Source of the DNA: Clostridiales bacterium
GTDB lineage: Bacteria > Bacillota > Clostridia > Oscillospirales > QAMX01
DNA: 29,020 nt
Direction: 5' to 3'
Assembly: GCA_016303065.1 (NCBI GenBank)
Contig: JAEDMJ010000024.1
Span: 1-29,020 of the forward strand
Below, one piece after another: positions 8,344-16,542 of this stretch. The notes beneath the pieces are model-generated. The model saw only the letters and a program-made list of their open reading frames with translations, was not told the origin of the DNA and did no database searches. A program made the translations under genes and the position numbers. Within the stretch, counting starts at the first letter, position 1. Every line of letters begins with the position of its first letter.

Positions 8344-9207
8344 TCAGTCTTTCAGCTCAAAACTGCCCTCTCCGACCCAGCCGTAAACCGTGGAGCCTCC
8401 CCCCGAAATATAAACCAGATGATAGGGATACCTGTATCCTTTTGCGATTTGAGTTATCTTTGCCGGGCCCGGAAGGCATTTCGGTCCCCGGGCTGCGTTT
8501 GCATGGGCATAGTGCACGTTTCCGGTAAAATTGACGACGTCTCCGACCTTCGGCTCTTTCGCCGGCACGGGCACGGAGTCCTCCGGAAGGTCAAGGTAGA
8601 GATAGTTCTGATCCACGACTTCGCCGATCCCCTCGACGGAACGCCTCCTGAGAAGATTTGTCTCTCCCCCGAACTGCCAAAGCGCCATGTTCTCATATGA
8701 CGGCTTTCGCATTCCCCAGCTTGCGCACCAGATATAATACTTTTCCGCAATGGCGTCAACGTCGAGATAAAGCCTGAACCAGTTCGGATTTGCGTATACT
8801 CCCGCGGACATTCCGGCTTCGCTCATTCTTCCGCACCATGCAAGCGCGATCTCCGTGCAGGCTTTCTTCCCGAGCCTTGCCGTCGCCGGCTCTTCCATGT
8901 CGATAAAGCATGGAAGCTCAAATTCCCGCCCCGCGGTCCATCCGAGAAAAGCTTCCGCTTCTTTCACCGCATCGGAAACGCTCTTTGCGTAGCTGTAATG
9001 GTAAGCTCCGACCGGAACCCCCGCCGCTTTGAAACCGGCGTAGTGGGTGTCAAACATATTGTCTTTCTGCGTCGCCGCATTCTTGCCGAACCCCGCGCGG
9101 ATCATCGCAAAGCGCACGCCGCCCTCCGAAGCCGCCCTTTTATAATCGCATCCCGTCTGCCAGGTTGAAACGTCCACGCCAAAGACCGGTTCATTTTTCG
9201 CCGTCAT
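8344..9207 (-). CDS. GH25 lysozyme-type endolysin
   Basis: The 287-residue protein begins with a glycoside hydrolase family 25 muramidase domain (about 5-205): FGVDVSTWQ with the active-site Asp, MIRAGFG, GAYHYSYA, FIDMEEP with the catalytic acidic residues, and AGVYANPNWF. The C-terminal 70 residues (from about KVGDVVNFTGN to YGWVGEG) form an SH3-like wall-binding domain of a type common in clostridial phage lysins. There is no signal peptide, so export depends on the holin. The start overlaps the end of the holin gene by 17 bases and has GGAAAGGAG upstream. It cleaves the glycan backbone of peptidoglycan for lysis. All visible catalytic motifs are intact. Confidence 0.93.
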   Translation of the reverse strand: MTAKNEPVFGVDVSTWQTGCDYKRAASEGGVRFAMIRAGFGKNAATQKDNMFDTHYAGFKAAGVPVGAYHYSYAKSVSDAVKEAEAFLGWTAGREFELPCFIDMEEPATARLGKKACTEIALAWCGRMSEAGMSAGVYANPNWFRLYLDVDAIAEKYYIWCASWGMRKPSYENMALWQFGGETNLLRRRSVEGIGEVVDQNYLYLDLPEDSVPVPAKEPKVGDVVNFTGNVHYAHANAARGPKCLPGPAKITQIAKGYRYPYHLVYISGGGSTVYGWVGEGSFELKD

Positions 9208-9439
9208 TTGAATTCTCTCCTTTCCCTGTATCCGTCCCGACAGCCAGAAACCCGTTCCACGCCGCGCTTATTGCCGCCGCAAAAGCGCCGATGCCGACGG
9301 CAAGCGCCACGCTCTTCAGGCGGCCGTAGTCCCCAAGCGCATCAGTCAGCAGCGTCAGGTTTGCCACCACCGACGAAATAAAAGCCTGTACAAATGTTTT
9401 GGCCGCCCGTATAAGCAGATCCCTCGTTTTTTCACTCAT
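9191..9439 (-). CDS. Phage holin
   Basis: This small protein of 82 residues has a basic N-terminus, two hydrophobic segments (about 15-33 and 43-66) separated by a short polar turn, and a charged hydrophilic tail. That layout fits two-helix holins of the r1t type. It lies immediately upstream of, and overlaps, the GH25 endolysin gene. The ribosome binding site AAAGGAG is seven bases from the ATG. The role is timed permeabilisation of the cytoplasmic membrane to release the endolysin. Confidence 0.85.
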   Translation of the reverse strand: MSEKTRDLLIRAAKTFVQAFISSVVANLTLLTDALGDYGRLKSVALAVGIGAFAAAISAAWNGFLAVGTDTGKGENSNDGEK

Positions 9440-9478
9440 GTTTTTTCTCCTTTGCCTCTTTTTCTGTTTTCTGACGCC

Positions 9479-9793
9479 TCAGCTCACGGCCCCGCCGTCC
9501 CGTGTGCGGCGAAAGCTCACGTCGTGTCCGTCAATGCGCTTGTGCGCATGCTTTGCGCTTTCTTCGACGCGCGTGAGCCGTTCCGAGACATGTGCAAGCT
9601 CCGCAGCCTCGCTCCGATTCTGTTCTTTCAGCTCGTCGATCCCGGCTTTTATATACTCCAGCTCGGAGAGCACCGCGCCGAAATTCTGAGCCTCTTTTTT
9701 TCTCGCGTTCCATGCAGACGACATAAACGCAAGGTATGAAACCGCAAACCCTCCGACCGCCGTCACAACCGGCAAAACAGTGTACCACTCCAT
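9479..9793 (-). CDS. XhlA-like membrane-anchored coiled-coil protein of the lysis cassette
   Basis: A protein of about 104 residues is predicted if it starts at MEWYTVLP; a start 30 bases further upstream lies inside the fibre gene and is less likely. It has one membrane helix at about 4-23, then a coiled coil with heptads (about 30-85: ELEYIKAGIDELKEQN and ERLTRVEESAKHAHKRIDGHD). This resembles haemolysin XhlA-like proteins found next to holins. Here the helix is N-terminal rather than C-terminal, so the relation is by layout, not clear homology. No strong Shine-Dalgarno is visible; translation may be coupled to the fibre gene, whose stop is one base away. Confidence 0.65.
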   Translation of the reverse strand: MEWYTVLPVVTAVGGFAVSYLAFMSSAWNARKKEAQNFGAVLSELEYIKAGIDELKEQNRSEAAELAHVSERLTRVEESAKHAHKRIDGHDVSFRRTRDGGAVS

Positions 9794-9794
9794 G

Positions 9795-10721
9795 CTACAC
9801 CGTATAAAGAAGGGACAAAACAACGCTGCGGTCGCTCTGGGGCGTATCGGCCCAATATATCCGCGCCGTCCCGTCTGAGAGGCAGAGCGCCTCGCGTATG
9901 CCGGCGTTTTCCGTATTGCTCATTGCCACGGCGGCCGAGCCCGCAGTGATACCTTCCGCGGCAATATCCGACCATGCAGTTCCCGAAACCGCTTCGGCGG
10001 TAAAAACTCCGAATCTGAACCCCTGAAACCCGGGATACGCCGTGGCAATCGCCGTGCCGCTTGTCTCCGTCGTATCGTCGCCGAAAAGCTCCAGCCACGG
10101 AGCTTTGATATCTCCCTCGACCGTCGCAAAAATCGAATAGGAAGTGTTTGCCGCAGGTTTGAACCATAGGGCGTACTCGCCCGGAGCAAGTTCTCTAAGA
10201 TCAAAATTGTCCGGCGTTATCCCGTTGTCGGCAAAAGCCAGCAGGCTCCGCTTGCGGTAGTTGTTCCCGGCGTTCGTCAGCGAAACGATCAGCGTCCAGT
10301 GCCCCCGGCCCTTTGAGGCCGGCATCCCGCTGAAGCCCTCAAACTTGACCGTCCTTGCATCGTTCACGACGGAAGGAAGCGCGATATGCGCCACGCGGTA
10401 CCAGACCGAGCCTCCGGTTCCCGAAATAACGCAAAAGCGCCTTGCCCTTTCCACTTCGGAAGCGGCGACGCCCGAATCCGCGAGCTCTCCGTTTTCACCG
10501 AACATGGCAAGATTTTTCTCCGGAGCGGAAATAACCCTGTGAGCCGGTTCCCCAAGCTCGTCTATAAGCGCATTATACTTCGGAACCACGACGTCTTTTA
10601 CAAGACTGTCAAAACGCGCTTTCAGCTGTTCCGACGAGATCGCCGGAACGTCCGGCAGACCCGAAATATCCCTTCCGGCATAGTCTGATAACGGATCGAC
10701 CTTGTGATCTGTCAATGCCAT
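9795..10721 (-). CDS. Phage tail fibre / receptor-binding-type protein
   Basis: This protein has 308 residues, counted from the ATG that follows AAAGGGGTG by six bases; a GTG nine bases earlier sits inside that ribosome binding site. The N-terminal 80 residues are helical and likely attach to the tail (DPLSDYAGRDISGLPDVP, SLVKDVVVPKYNALIDEL). The remainder, from about 95, is beta-rich with many Gly, Thr and Ser, as in fibre or carbohydrate-binding domains, and ends with a hydrophobic strand. The N-terminal layout is typical of fibres in Gram-positive phages. Its place right after the tail nozzle gene supports a receptor-binding role. No catalytic motif is seen. Confidence 0.65.
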   Translation of the reverse strand: MALTDHKVDPLSDYAGRDISGLPDVPAISSEQLKARFDSLVKDVVVPKYNALIDELGEPAHRVISAPEKNLAMFGENGELADSGVAASEVERARRFCVISGTGGSVWYRVAHIALPSVVNDARTVKFEGFSGMPASKGRGHWTLIVSLTNAGNNYRKRSLLAFADNGITPDNFDLRELAPGEYALWFKPAANTSYSIFATVEGDIKAPWLELFGDDTTETSGTAIATAYPGFQGFRFGVFTAEAVSGTAWSDIAAEGITAGSAAVAMSNTENAGIREALCLSDGTARIYWADTPQSDRSVVLSLLYTV

Positions 10722-10726
10722 TTTAT

Positions 10727-12625
10727 TCACCCCTTTAGTTTTTTGTCAATAAAGAAGCTCCGCGTGATCCCCTCGCAGAGCAGGTTTTCTCCGATCACGC
10801 AGTTTTTGACGCGAAGGCTCAGCGTTGTGTACTTTCCGAGCTTTTTTCCGACGCAAAAGGACCTTGCGCTCCGGCAGGTGAAAAAGCTCCAGTCGGAAAA
10901 ATCCGCCTTTTCAAAAGAAAAACGGCAGTCCGGCACGAACTCCGCCGCGCTTGTCCAGTCTCCCCCGTCGACCGAAACGTCCAGACCGACGGAAGCCGAG
11001 GCCCCCGTCTGCCGCAGAAGCACGGCGCACTGCCGGTCGAGGCACTTTTTCCGCCTCCCCATAAAGCCGTCGTCCTCCGTGCCCGTCGTCCACCATGCGC
11101 AAACGGCGGTTTCTTCTCCGCCGCCGCTTATGTCCCGGTACACGGCGCTGTCGTCGCTGCAGTCCGTGCTGAATTTACAGAGAAAACCGTCCCTTGTCCC
11201 GAAAAACAGCTCTCCGTCCGATTCACAGAAGCACACCGCCGGAACATTGTCCCAGAAAAAGCATTCGTACACATACCCGCTTCCCGAGTGCTCGCGGTAA
11301 GTTTTGGCCTGGCGGCTGTCCAGCACGTAAACGTGCCCGTTAAGCGCAAGAAGATATCTCCCCTTCCACTCGGCCGCAAAAGCCTTTTCCGGCTCCTTTT
11401 CTCTCTTCAGCCGGCTGTCAACAAACCAGCTCCGGTTCTGCACGCTCGCTTTCACCTCAAGTTCGCTTGTTGTTATGCCGCAGATCCCGTTTTGCTTTGA
11501 AAGAAAGAGCGGCTCATCCCCGAGATTTGCCAGAGTGCCCGCTGCGGCGGCTCCGATGCCCGAAGCTCCCTGGGTAAGGTAAAAACAGGTTTCACCCGCC
11601 GCGTCAAGTCCTCCGCTCCGCAAAAACATCGACGCGTCCTGGTCGTTCTGTTCTTTAAGTATCACCTGATAGCTTCCAAGCCGCCTGTATCCGACGATTC
11701 CGCATCCGTCCGAACCAATGCACGCAAAACTTGTGTCTGGCACATACGTCGGATCCACCCCATACCCCGGAGCCGATATGCCGCAGTGCCAGTCCACGTT
11801 TTTCCTCTTCGGATTTCCCGAAAAAAAGAGCCTGTCCGCATCCGCTCCACCCGCACCGAAAAGCCCGATCACGCGGCAGCGCTCTATGGCCTCCGCCTTT
11901 CCCTCCGCGCTTTTCCTGTAAACGACCTCCACATTGTCCTGCCCGGGCACCGGAGGCTTTGAAGGAGCGGTTTGAAACGTGACGGACTTTCTTCCGGGAT
12001 CCTCCGAAAAAGACCGCGCGCAGCCGTTAACCGTCACGCTTTCGACGCTGTCATATCCGTCCGCGTCGATCATGTACGACAGGGTTTCTCCGTCGCCCAA
12101 AAAGCAAAGTCTTCTTCTGTCCGAAAGCAGATTGACCGCCTCATGCAATGTCCCCGCTCCCGTCGCCGGATCGCACCCGATCTTCACCGTGGGCACATAA
12201 GCTATGTCCCTGACCCTGTCAATCCTGTCCTTGTCAAACACGAGGTATTCCCTCCCCGTAAGGATCCAGAGCCTTCCGCCGCAAACGGCGGAAACCGACC
12301 GTTCTTCGTTTACCCCGGATATAAGCGCTTTCGGGGATGCGCCGTGCAGCCAGATCGTGTTTCCCGCATGGACCAAAAGCCTTGTGACGCCTCCGTCTTC
12401 AAAACGGTGTATCCCGAATATTCTTCCGTCATATTTTCCGACCGGACGGTATCCGGGCCTTTTCACCAAAGCGCCCGAATCGTCCGACATAATGTTTACT
12501 GCGTCGGGAGAATGAGCGGCGTCGGTCTGTTCCGGCGGCGAGGAAAAATCCACACCGCGGAAGCTTTTATAGTCCCGCCGGTACACCGTTTTTCCGCTCC
12601 CCCCGACCCTTCGCGGATAGTCCAT
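10727..12625 (-). CDS. Podovirus tail nozzle / gp10-like stabilisation protein
   Basis: The protein has 632 residues with N-terminal sequence YRRDYKSFRGVDFSSPPEQTD and SPDAVNIMSDDSGALVKRPG. That opening, a short path of residues followed by RPGYR, is characteristic of podovirus nozzle/hub proteins of the P22 gp10 or T7 gp12 class. The rest is beta-rich with repeated hydrophobic/aromatic strands (RLWILTGREYLVF, GELFFGTRDGFLCKF) consistent with a propeller fold. P22 gp10 closes the portal channel and forms the tail tube end. The ATG follows AGAAGGG. It starts 13 bases after the connector gene and its stop overlaps the ribosome binding site of the fibre gene. This gene is the best evidence for short-tailed morphology. 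Confidence 0.75.
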   Translation of the reverse strand: MDYPRRVGGSGKTVYRRDYKSFRGVDFSSPPEQTDAAHSPDAVNIMSDDSGALVKRPGYRPVGKYDGRIFGIHRFEDGGVTRLLVHAGNTIWLHGASPKALISGVNEERSVSAVCGGRLWILTGREYLVFDKDRIDRVRDIAYVPTVKIGCDPATGAGTLHEAVNLLSDRRRLCFLGDGETLSYMIDADGYDSVESVTVNGCARSFSEDPGRKSVTFQTAPSKPPVPGQDNVEVVYRKSAEGKAEAIERCRVIGLFGAGGADADRLFFSGNPKRKNVDWHCGISAPGYGVDPTYVPDTSFACIGSDGCGIVGYRRLGSYQVILKEQNDQDASMFLRSGGLDAAGETCFYLTQGASGIGAAAAGTLANLGDEPLFLSKQNGICGITTSELEVKASVQNRSWFVDSRLKREKEPEKAFAAEWKGRYLLALNGHVYVLDSRQAKTYREHSGSGYVYECFFWDNVPAVCFCESDGELFFGTRDGFLCKFSTDCSDDSAVYRDISGGGEETAVCAWWTTGTEDDGFMGRRKKCLDRQCAVLLRQTGASASVGLDVSVDGGDWTSAAEFVPDCRFSFEKADFSDWSFFTCRSARSFCVGKKLGKYTTLSLRVKNCVIGENLLCEGITRSFFIDKKLKG

Positions 12626-12638
12626 TCAATCCCTTCTC

Positions 12639-13007
12639 TCATCGATAAAAGTCCTCGATCGCAAATTCATCCCTGTCCCGGTGATTTCTCTTTGCAAGCT
12701 CGTATTCCGCACTGTAAAAATTGTGGAGAGAGGCGTCTTCTTCGTCCGCAGCAAGGCGGCACACCGTCCCCAAAACCATATCCCGGCGCTGAATTTCCTC
12801 TTCATACGGAATATCCGAATCAAAATCCGCGCACCTCGGAATTTCCGAAAGCGGAGCCTTTCCCGCCAGCGCCCTGAGACGGTTGTTGATCTCGAAAAGC
12901 TCGGCCAGAACCGAATTTATGATCGGAGGGCCGAACGCCTCCCGCCCCTCCCTTCCGTCGTATTCAAGTATTCCGAGCGCCTCGTCAAACAGCTCGCCGT
13001 ATGTCAA
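12639..13007 (-). CDS. Small head-tail connector-type protein
   Basis: This 122-residue acidic, mostly helical protein starts at TTG with GAGGAGGGGG just upstream. It begins MTYGELFDEALGILEYD and has no membrane segment. Its place between the coat protein and the tail nozzle is where P22-like phages keep gp4, the head-completion ring that joins portal and tail. Size and helical content fit (gp4 is about 165 residues). Sequence alone does not prove homology, so the call rests on position. Confidence 0.6.
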   Translation of the reverse strand: MTYGELFDEALGILEYDGREGREAFGPPIINSVLAELFEINNRLRALAGKAPLSEIPRCADFDSDIPYEEEIQRRDMVLGTVCRLAADEEDASLHNFYSAEYELAKRNHRDRDEFAIEDFYR

Positions 13008-13028
13008 AATGACCCCCTCCTCTTTTGC

Positions 13029-13063
13029 GCCCCCCGCCGCACGGAGTTCGTCCGGCGGGGGGC
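13029..13063 (-). promoter_or_regulatory. GC-rich hairpin between coat gene and connector gene
   Basis: An 11-bp perfect GC-rich stem (13029-13039 with 13053-13063) sits in the 68-bp gap after the coat gene stop. The T-run (13064-13070) is on the plus strand, so for minus-strand phage mRNA it is not a normal terminator: the ribosome binding site of the next gene follows directly. It may protect the 3' end of the coat message or reduce downstream transcription, raising coat yield. It could also stop plus-strand transcription. Confidence 0.6.
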
Positions 13064-13075
13064 TTTTTTTAAGCC

Positions 13076-13894
13076 TTAACCGTTGTGGACCCTGAGAACA
13101 AAGAGCTCGTCGGGGCGGACGATCTTCGCGCCGTATGTATCCAGAACCTTCACGGCTTCGCCGAACTGAAGCTCCGGCTCGTACGGAATGACGCGGTGGA
13201 TGCCGCCGGCAAAGGCGATGGCCTTTTTCGTGCGCAGCATTATGTAGTCATCCGTGCCGTCGTTGTAAATGTTGTTGGACATCACAACGTGCGCCCCCTT
13301 GTAGCGCCCGACCTCCCCGTTTCCGATGAGCTTCGGGTTATCCGTGGAAATCGAGATGATCTTGGTAACTATCCTGTCGTAAAACCAGGGCGGGCACTCC
13401 AAAACCACGTCGTCGGAAGTGCGTATGCCCTTTTCCCAAAGCCTGACAAGGGCGGTGTCCACGTGGCTGATGGCTTCATCCGTCGTCGCCGCGGAAAGCG
13501 AATCGCTTATATTTTCCGAAGAAGCCGCAAGGCTTCCGACATACGCGTCGCGCAGCTCCGTGATGCCGTCGGCCGCTCCGTCGATGTATATCTGCATAAT
13601 GTCCGCGTCGCTCTGCGCCGCTTCGATGGAATCGACAAAGAAGTTCGCATATTTGTACTGGTCGATATCCAGGTATACGCTTGTGTCGGCCGGTTTCTCC
13701 GGCGTCGAGATATTTGTCCCCGGGGTGTAGGTGCTGATGGTGGGACGCGCTGCGCCGACAATTTTAACGCGCTTTCCTTCTCCGACCTCTCCCTGGAATT
13801 TTGTGTTGCAGTTTGCCTCAAGCACGCAGCGCTTGAGAAGGGCTCTCTCTATGCCCTTTGCCCATATTGTCTCTTTAAAATTTTCGTATGCCAT
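13076..13894 (-). CDS. Phage major capsid (coat) protein, P22-coat-like
   Basis: This 272-residue protein begins AYENFKETIWAKGIERALLKRCV and contains GEGKRVKIVGAARPTISTYTPGT, DQYKYANFFVDSIEAAQSD and an acidic region ending in VRPDELFVLRVHNG. This is the pattern of HK97-fold coat proteins in the P22 type-5 group and its Gram-positive relatives. It follows directly on the scaffold gene; its ribosome binding site AAGAAAGGAT overlaps the end of that gene. The hairpin after it may increase its mRNA level. No protease gene is present, consistent with P22-like assembly, which removes scaffold intact. Confidence 0.88.
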   Translation of the reverse strand: MAYENFKETIWAKGIERALLKRCVLEANCNTKFQGEVGEGKRVKIVGAARPTISTYTPGTNISTPEKPADTSVYLDIDQYKYANFFVDSIEAAQSDADIMQIYIDGAADGITELRDAYVGSLAASSENISDSLSAATTDEAISHVDTALVRLWEKGIRTSDDVVLECPPWFYDRIVTKIISISTDNPKLIGNGEVGRYKGAHVVMSNNIYNDGTDDYIMLRTKKAIAFAGGIHRVIPYEPELQFGEAVKVLDTYGAKIVRPDELFVLRVHNG

Positions 13895-13897
13895 TTT

Positions 13898-14743
13898 TTA
13901 TCCTTTCTTTTTTCTCTGGTGGAAGACCATGCTCCTCACCGCTTTTTCCCAGACCTCATCGTCCATAAGTCTTTTTCCCCCGTTTTTCTGGAGAAGCTCC
14001 AGCTCCTCCTCGGAGTAATACCTTCCGCCGGACGCGCCGGTGTCGGAAAGGCTTCCCACGGACTTTGCCCGGTTTCGTTCGTTTTTTTCCTCTGCGGCAT
14101 TTTCCCGGCGCAGCCTGTCTATCTCATATTTCTGATATGCGACGACGATATCCGTGCCCTTTCGTATGTCTGCCACGACCGATTCCGGGAGCCGCTCAAC
14201 ATCCGGAAAGAGCTCCCGAAACTCGGAAAGCCGCGCGCGCATCTCCTGATTCCGGATCTTCTCCCTCTCGGCTCTGTCCCGCTCCGCCCTGGTTTTCTCG
14301 CTTTCGCGCCTGAGTCTTATGTGTTCTCTGGCCAGATCCTCCGGCAGCCCCTTTGACTTCAGTTCTTCGACCTCCGCGCTTTCGCCTTCGTTCTCAAGCC
14401 TGTCAAGGAACTGGGCTCTGGTCATGCCTGCCGCGGCCGCGCATCGGTTCAGAACGTCAAACTCCCTTGACGCCCTGAGCCTGTCCCGCTCTCCGACGAC
14501 CTTGTCGTAGTTCAAACCCTTCTGTGCGGCGATCTTGAGCTCCTCGAGCGTAAGCTCCCTTTCCTCGCCGTTATACTTAATTCTGTGCTTCTGAACGCCC
14601 CCTTCCTCTTTTCCGTCCGGCTCTCCGTTCGTGGTTTGCTCACGGACGCCGTCGTCCTTTCCGTCCTGCGGCGTTTCGGTCTTCCCGCTGGTGTCTGCCG
14701 CAAAAACAGTACCTTCCATGTCAAAGCTGGTTTCGCTCTCCAT
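13898..14743 (-). CDS. Phage scaffolding protein
   Basis: The protein has 281 residues from the ATG chosen because AAAGGAG precedes it by five bases (an ATG 24 bases upstream has no site). The acidic, disordered N-terminus (about 1-65) is followed by HRIKYNGEERELTLEELKIAAQKG, a segment I recognise from scaffold proteins of Gram-positive phages. A charged coiled coil (about 85-210) and a basic C-terminus ending in FHQRKKKG complete it; a basic tail is how scaffolds contact coat in P22. It lies between portal and coat, the standard place. No protease domain is seen. Confidence 0.82.
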   Translation of the reverse strand: MESETSFDMEGTVFAADTSGKTETPQDGKDDGVREQTTNGEPDGKEEGGVQKHRIKYNGEERELTLEELKIAAQKGLNYDKVVGERDRLRASREFDVLNRCAAAAGMTRAQFLDRLENEGESAEVEELKSKGLPEDLAREHIRLRRESEKTRAERDRAEREKIRNQEMRARLSEFRELFPDVERLPESVVADIRKGTDIVVAYQKYEIDRLRRENAAEEKNERNRAKSVGSLSDTGASGGRYYSEEELELLQKNGGKRLMDDEVWEKAVRSMVFHQRKKKG

Positions 14744-14763
14744 GTTTTCTCCTTTCAAAAATG

Positions 14764-16302
14764 TCAAACGGCCTGGTTTTTGACCGTGTTTGTCCCCTGT
14801 TTTTCTCTCAGTTCTTTGAGTATCTTCTCCCGGTTGGGCACAAATCCCTCCGGAAGGCTCTCGATATACGTAACGGCGTCTCCGATAATGCCGAGCCGGT
14901 ACAGGTTGTCAAGGGTCTGTATCTGCGTGAGCTCCGACCAATAGGAAGTGGAGCCCACGTCGACGTCCAATTCCAGGGTGTCCGGAGAGATCGCCCCGAA
15001 GTCAAAGAGCATATACTGTTTTTCTCCCCCGTCCTCCGGCCTTGCCGTGACCGTCCTGATACCGTAATCCGTCTTCATCATGTCGATTATTATCCGGACG
15101 CAGCTCTCCACAAAGTCAAAATACGCAAGCTTCTGAAGCTCAAGCGGCACCGCATTGGCTTTCTGGACGGCGATGATGGCCGAAGTGTTGTCCGGCCGGA
15201 CGCTTCCCAGTGCCGCGTCCGACGCACCGATGCACTCTTTCGTATACTGCATGGTTCTGTCCACCAGCTCAAAAACCTGAAGGCTCATGTCGCCGGGGCG
15301 GAACGCGGAAGCAATCGCGTCGTTCGGATTTCCCCTCACGCCGACCGCCTGCCCGATGCGGTTCGTCCACTTTGAAACCCTCGTCTGGTCGTAAAGCATC
15401 GTCGGAAACGCGCAAAGCTTAACATACTGCATCGCCATTGCCCACAGCCTGTTTATGTATATCTGGTTCGGGATAAGTCCGGTGATAACCGCCTGACCGT
15501 GGTAGGAATTCCGGATTTTTTCCCACGACATATATGCGATCGGATAAAGCGTGTACCCCAGGTCGCAGGGCTTTTTTATCACGGTATCGCGCGTCGCGCG
15601 GAAGCATCTCACCGTGCCCTCCTCTTTCCAGAGCCTTGTGAGCACGGTGACAAGGTTGTTTCACCGGTCAAACTCCTCGTTGGCGTATCTTCCGCTTTCT
15701 TCATCCGGTCTTATGGCGTCCGGATCGACTCCGGCGTCTTTCGCAAGGCGCATTGCGTCCGAAAGCAGCATTCTCTGCACGACGATTATGTAGGGCTGGG
15801 ACTGCACGTCGTGAACGTACGGATTTCCGAAGAGGACCTTCGTGTTTTCCAGAACGTCCGCTCTGATCTCGCCCTTCATCTCCTGTCCCGTTCCCGCCTC
15901 GCTGTCCATATAGAGATAAATGCATCCGTCCCCGTCAACGCAGCAGTTCCGGAGCATATCCCGAAGCTTTTCCCTCATGTTCGCCCGTTCAAAAACGCGG
16001 CCTATCTCCGAAGAGAGTATTCCGGACGCCAGACGCGCCGCGGAATTGTCGTCGAAGGCCTCGATGTTCACCGCGACGGCGTCAGAGGAAAGCATCGCCA
16101 GAAAATAGCTGACGCATCTTTTCAGGACGTTCAGCACCGGTTTTTCAAGGTCCGGCGCATTCACGCCCTCCCACTGATTTCCGATGAAAAAATTCTCGTT
16201 TTTTCTCACCGTTTCATAGAGCCCGATGCTTTCGTTGTAATACGTTCCGTCGGAGTACTCCCTCCAAAGGGTATCCGGCGTTCCGTCAAACTCAGTCTTC
16301 AA
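14764..16302 (-). pseudogene. Phage portal protein interrupted by an in-frame TGA
   Basis: One reading frame spans the interval but is broken by a TGA at 15663-15661 (codon about 214). The first part (to EEFDR) has the N-terminal portal features FIGNQWEGVNAPDLEKPVLNV and CCVDGDGCIYLYMDSEAG. The second part resumes NNLVTVLTRLWKEEGTVRC and continues through the portal core (PYPIAYMSWEKIRNSYHG-like region) to the C-terminus. Both halves are in the same frame, nothing is missing, and the joined length (about 511 residues) is normal for P22-type portals. The second half has no ribosome binding site near its first GTG (15645). TGA is the ordinary stop of neighbouring phage genes, so it is not globally recoded. 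A nonsense mutation is most likely; readthrough or sequencing error are alternatives. Start: TTG at 16302 behind AAAGGGGG, or ATG at 16332. Confidence 0.85.
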
Positions 16303-16525
16303 GCGTTCTCTGCCCCCTTTCCGTGCCGTCATAGTTCATAATATTTTCAAACTGCCTTGCCATGCGCTCTGCCGCGGGATCCGGTTTTTCCGCGTGCGCG
16401 GGCGGGCGCTTTTTTTCTTCGCCGCGGAGCGCCTGAAAAACCGCTGCGGCCGTTCCGGCGGCAAAGCCGCCCGCGCAAAAAGCCGCCGCCGCTGATAAGA
16501 GAGCCAAAATCTCAACAAAAGTCAC
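16292..16525 (-). CDS. Small phage membrane protein, hypothetical
   Basis: A protein of about 77 residues, starting at GTG with AAAGAGG seven bases upstream; a TTG at 16546 overlapping the terminase stop is the alternative. It has one long hydrophobic Ala/Gly-rich helix at about 3-34, then a charged Lys/Arg/Pro segment (RGEEKKRPPAHAEK) and an acidic tail. It lies between large terminase and portal, a place where small unassigned membrane proteins are found in several Gram-positive phages. Its end overlaps the portal start. I do not recognise a family. Confidence 0.55.
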   Translation of the reverse strand: MTFVEILALLSAAAAFCAGGFAAGTAAAVFQALRGEEKKRPPAHAEKPDPAAERMARQFENIMNYDGTERGQRTLED

Positions 16526-16542
16526 TTTCACACCTCTTTCTT

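Noticed and set aside
11972..12877. Long plus-strand frames opposite the tail nozzle gene
   Set aside because: They are rich in Arg/Pro/Ser without domains and lie against coding sequence with clear phage homology and ribosome binding sites.
14764..16302. Stop-codon reassignment of TGA in the phage
   Set aside because: TGA terminates several neighbouring phage genes (terminase subunits, connector, nozzle, portal end), so general recoding is excluded.
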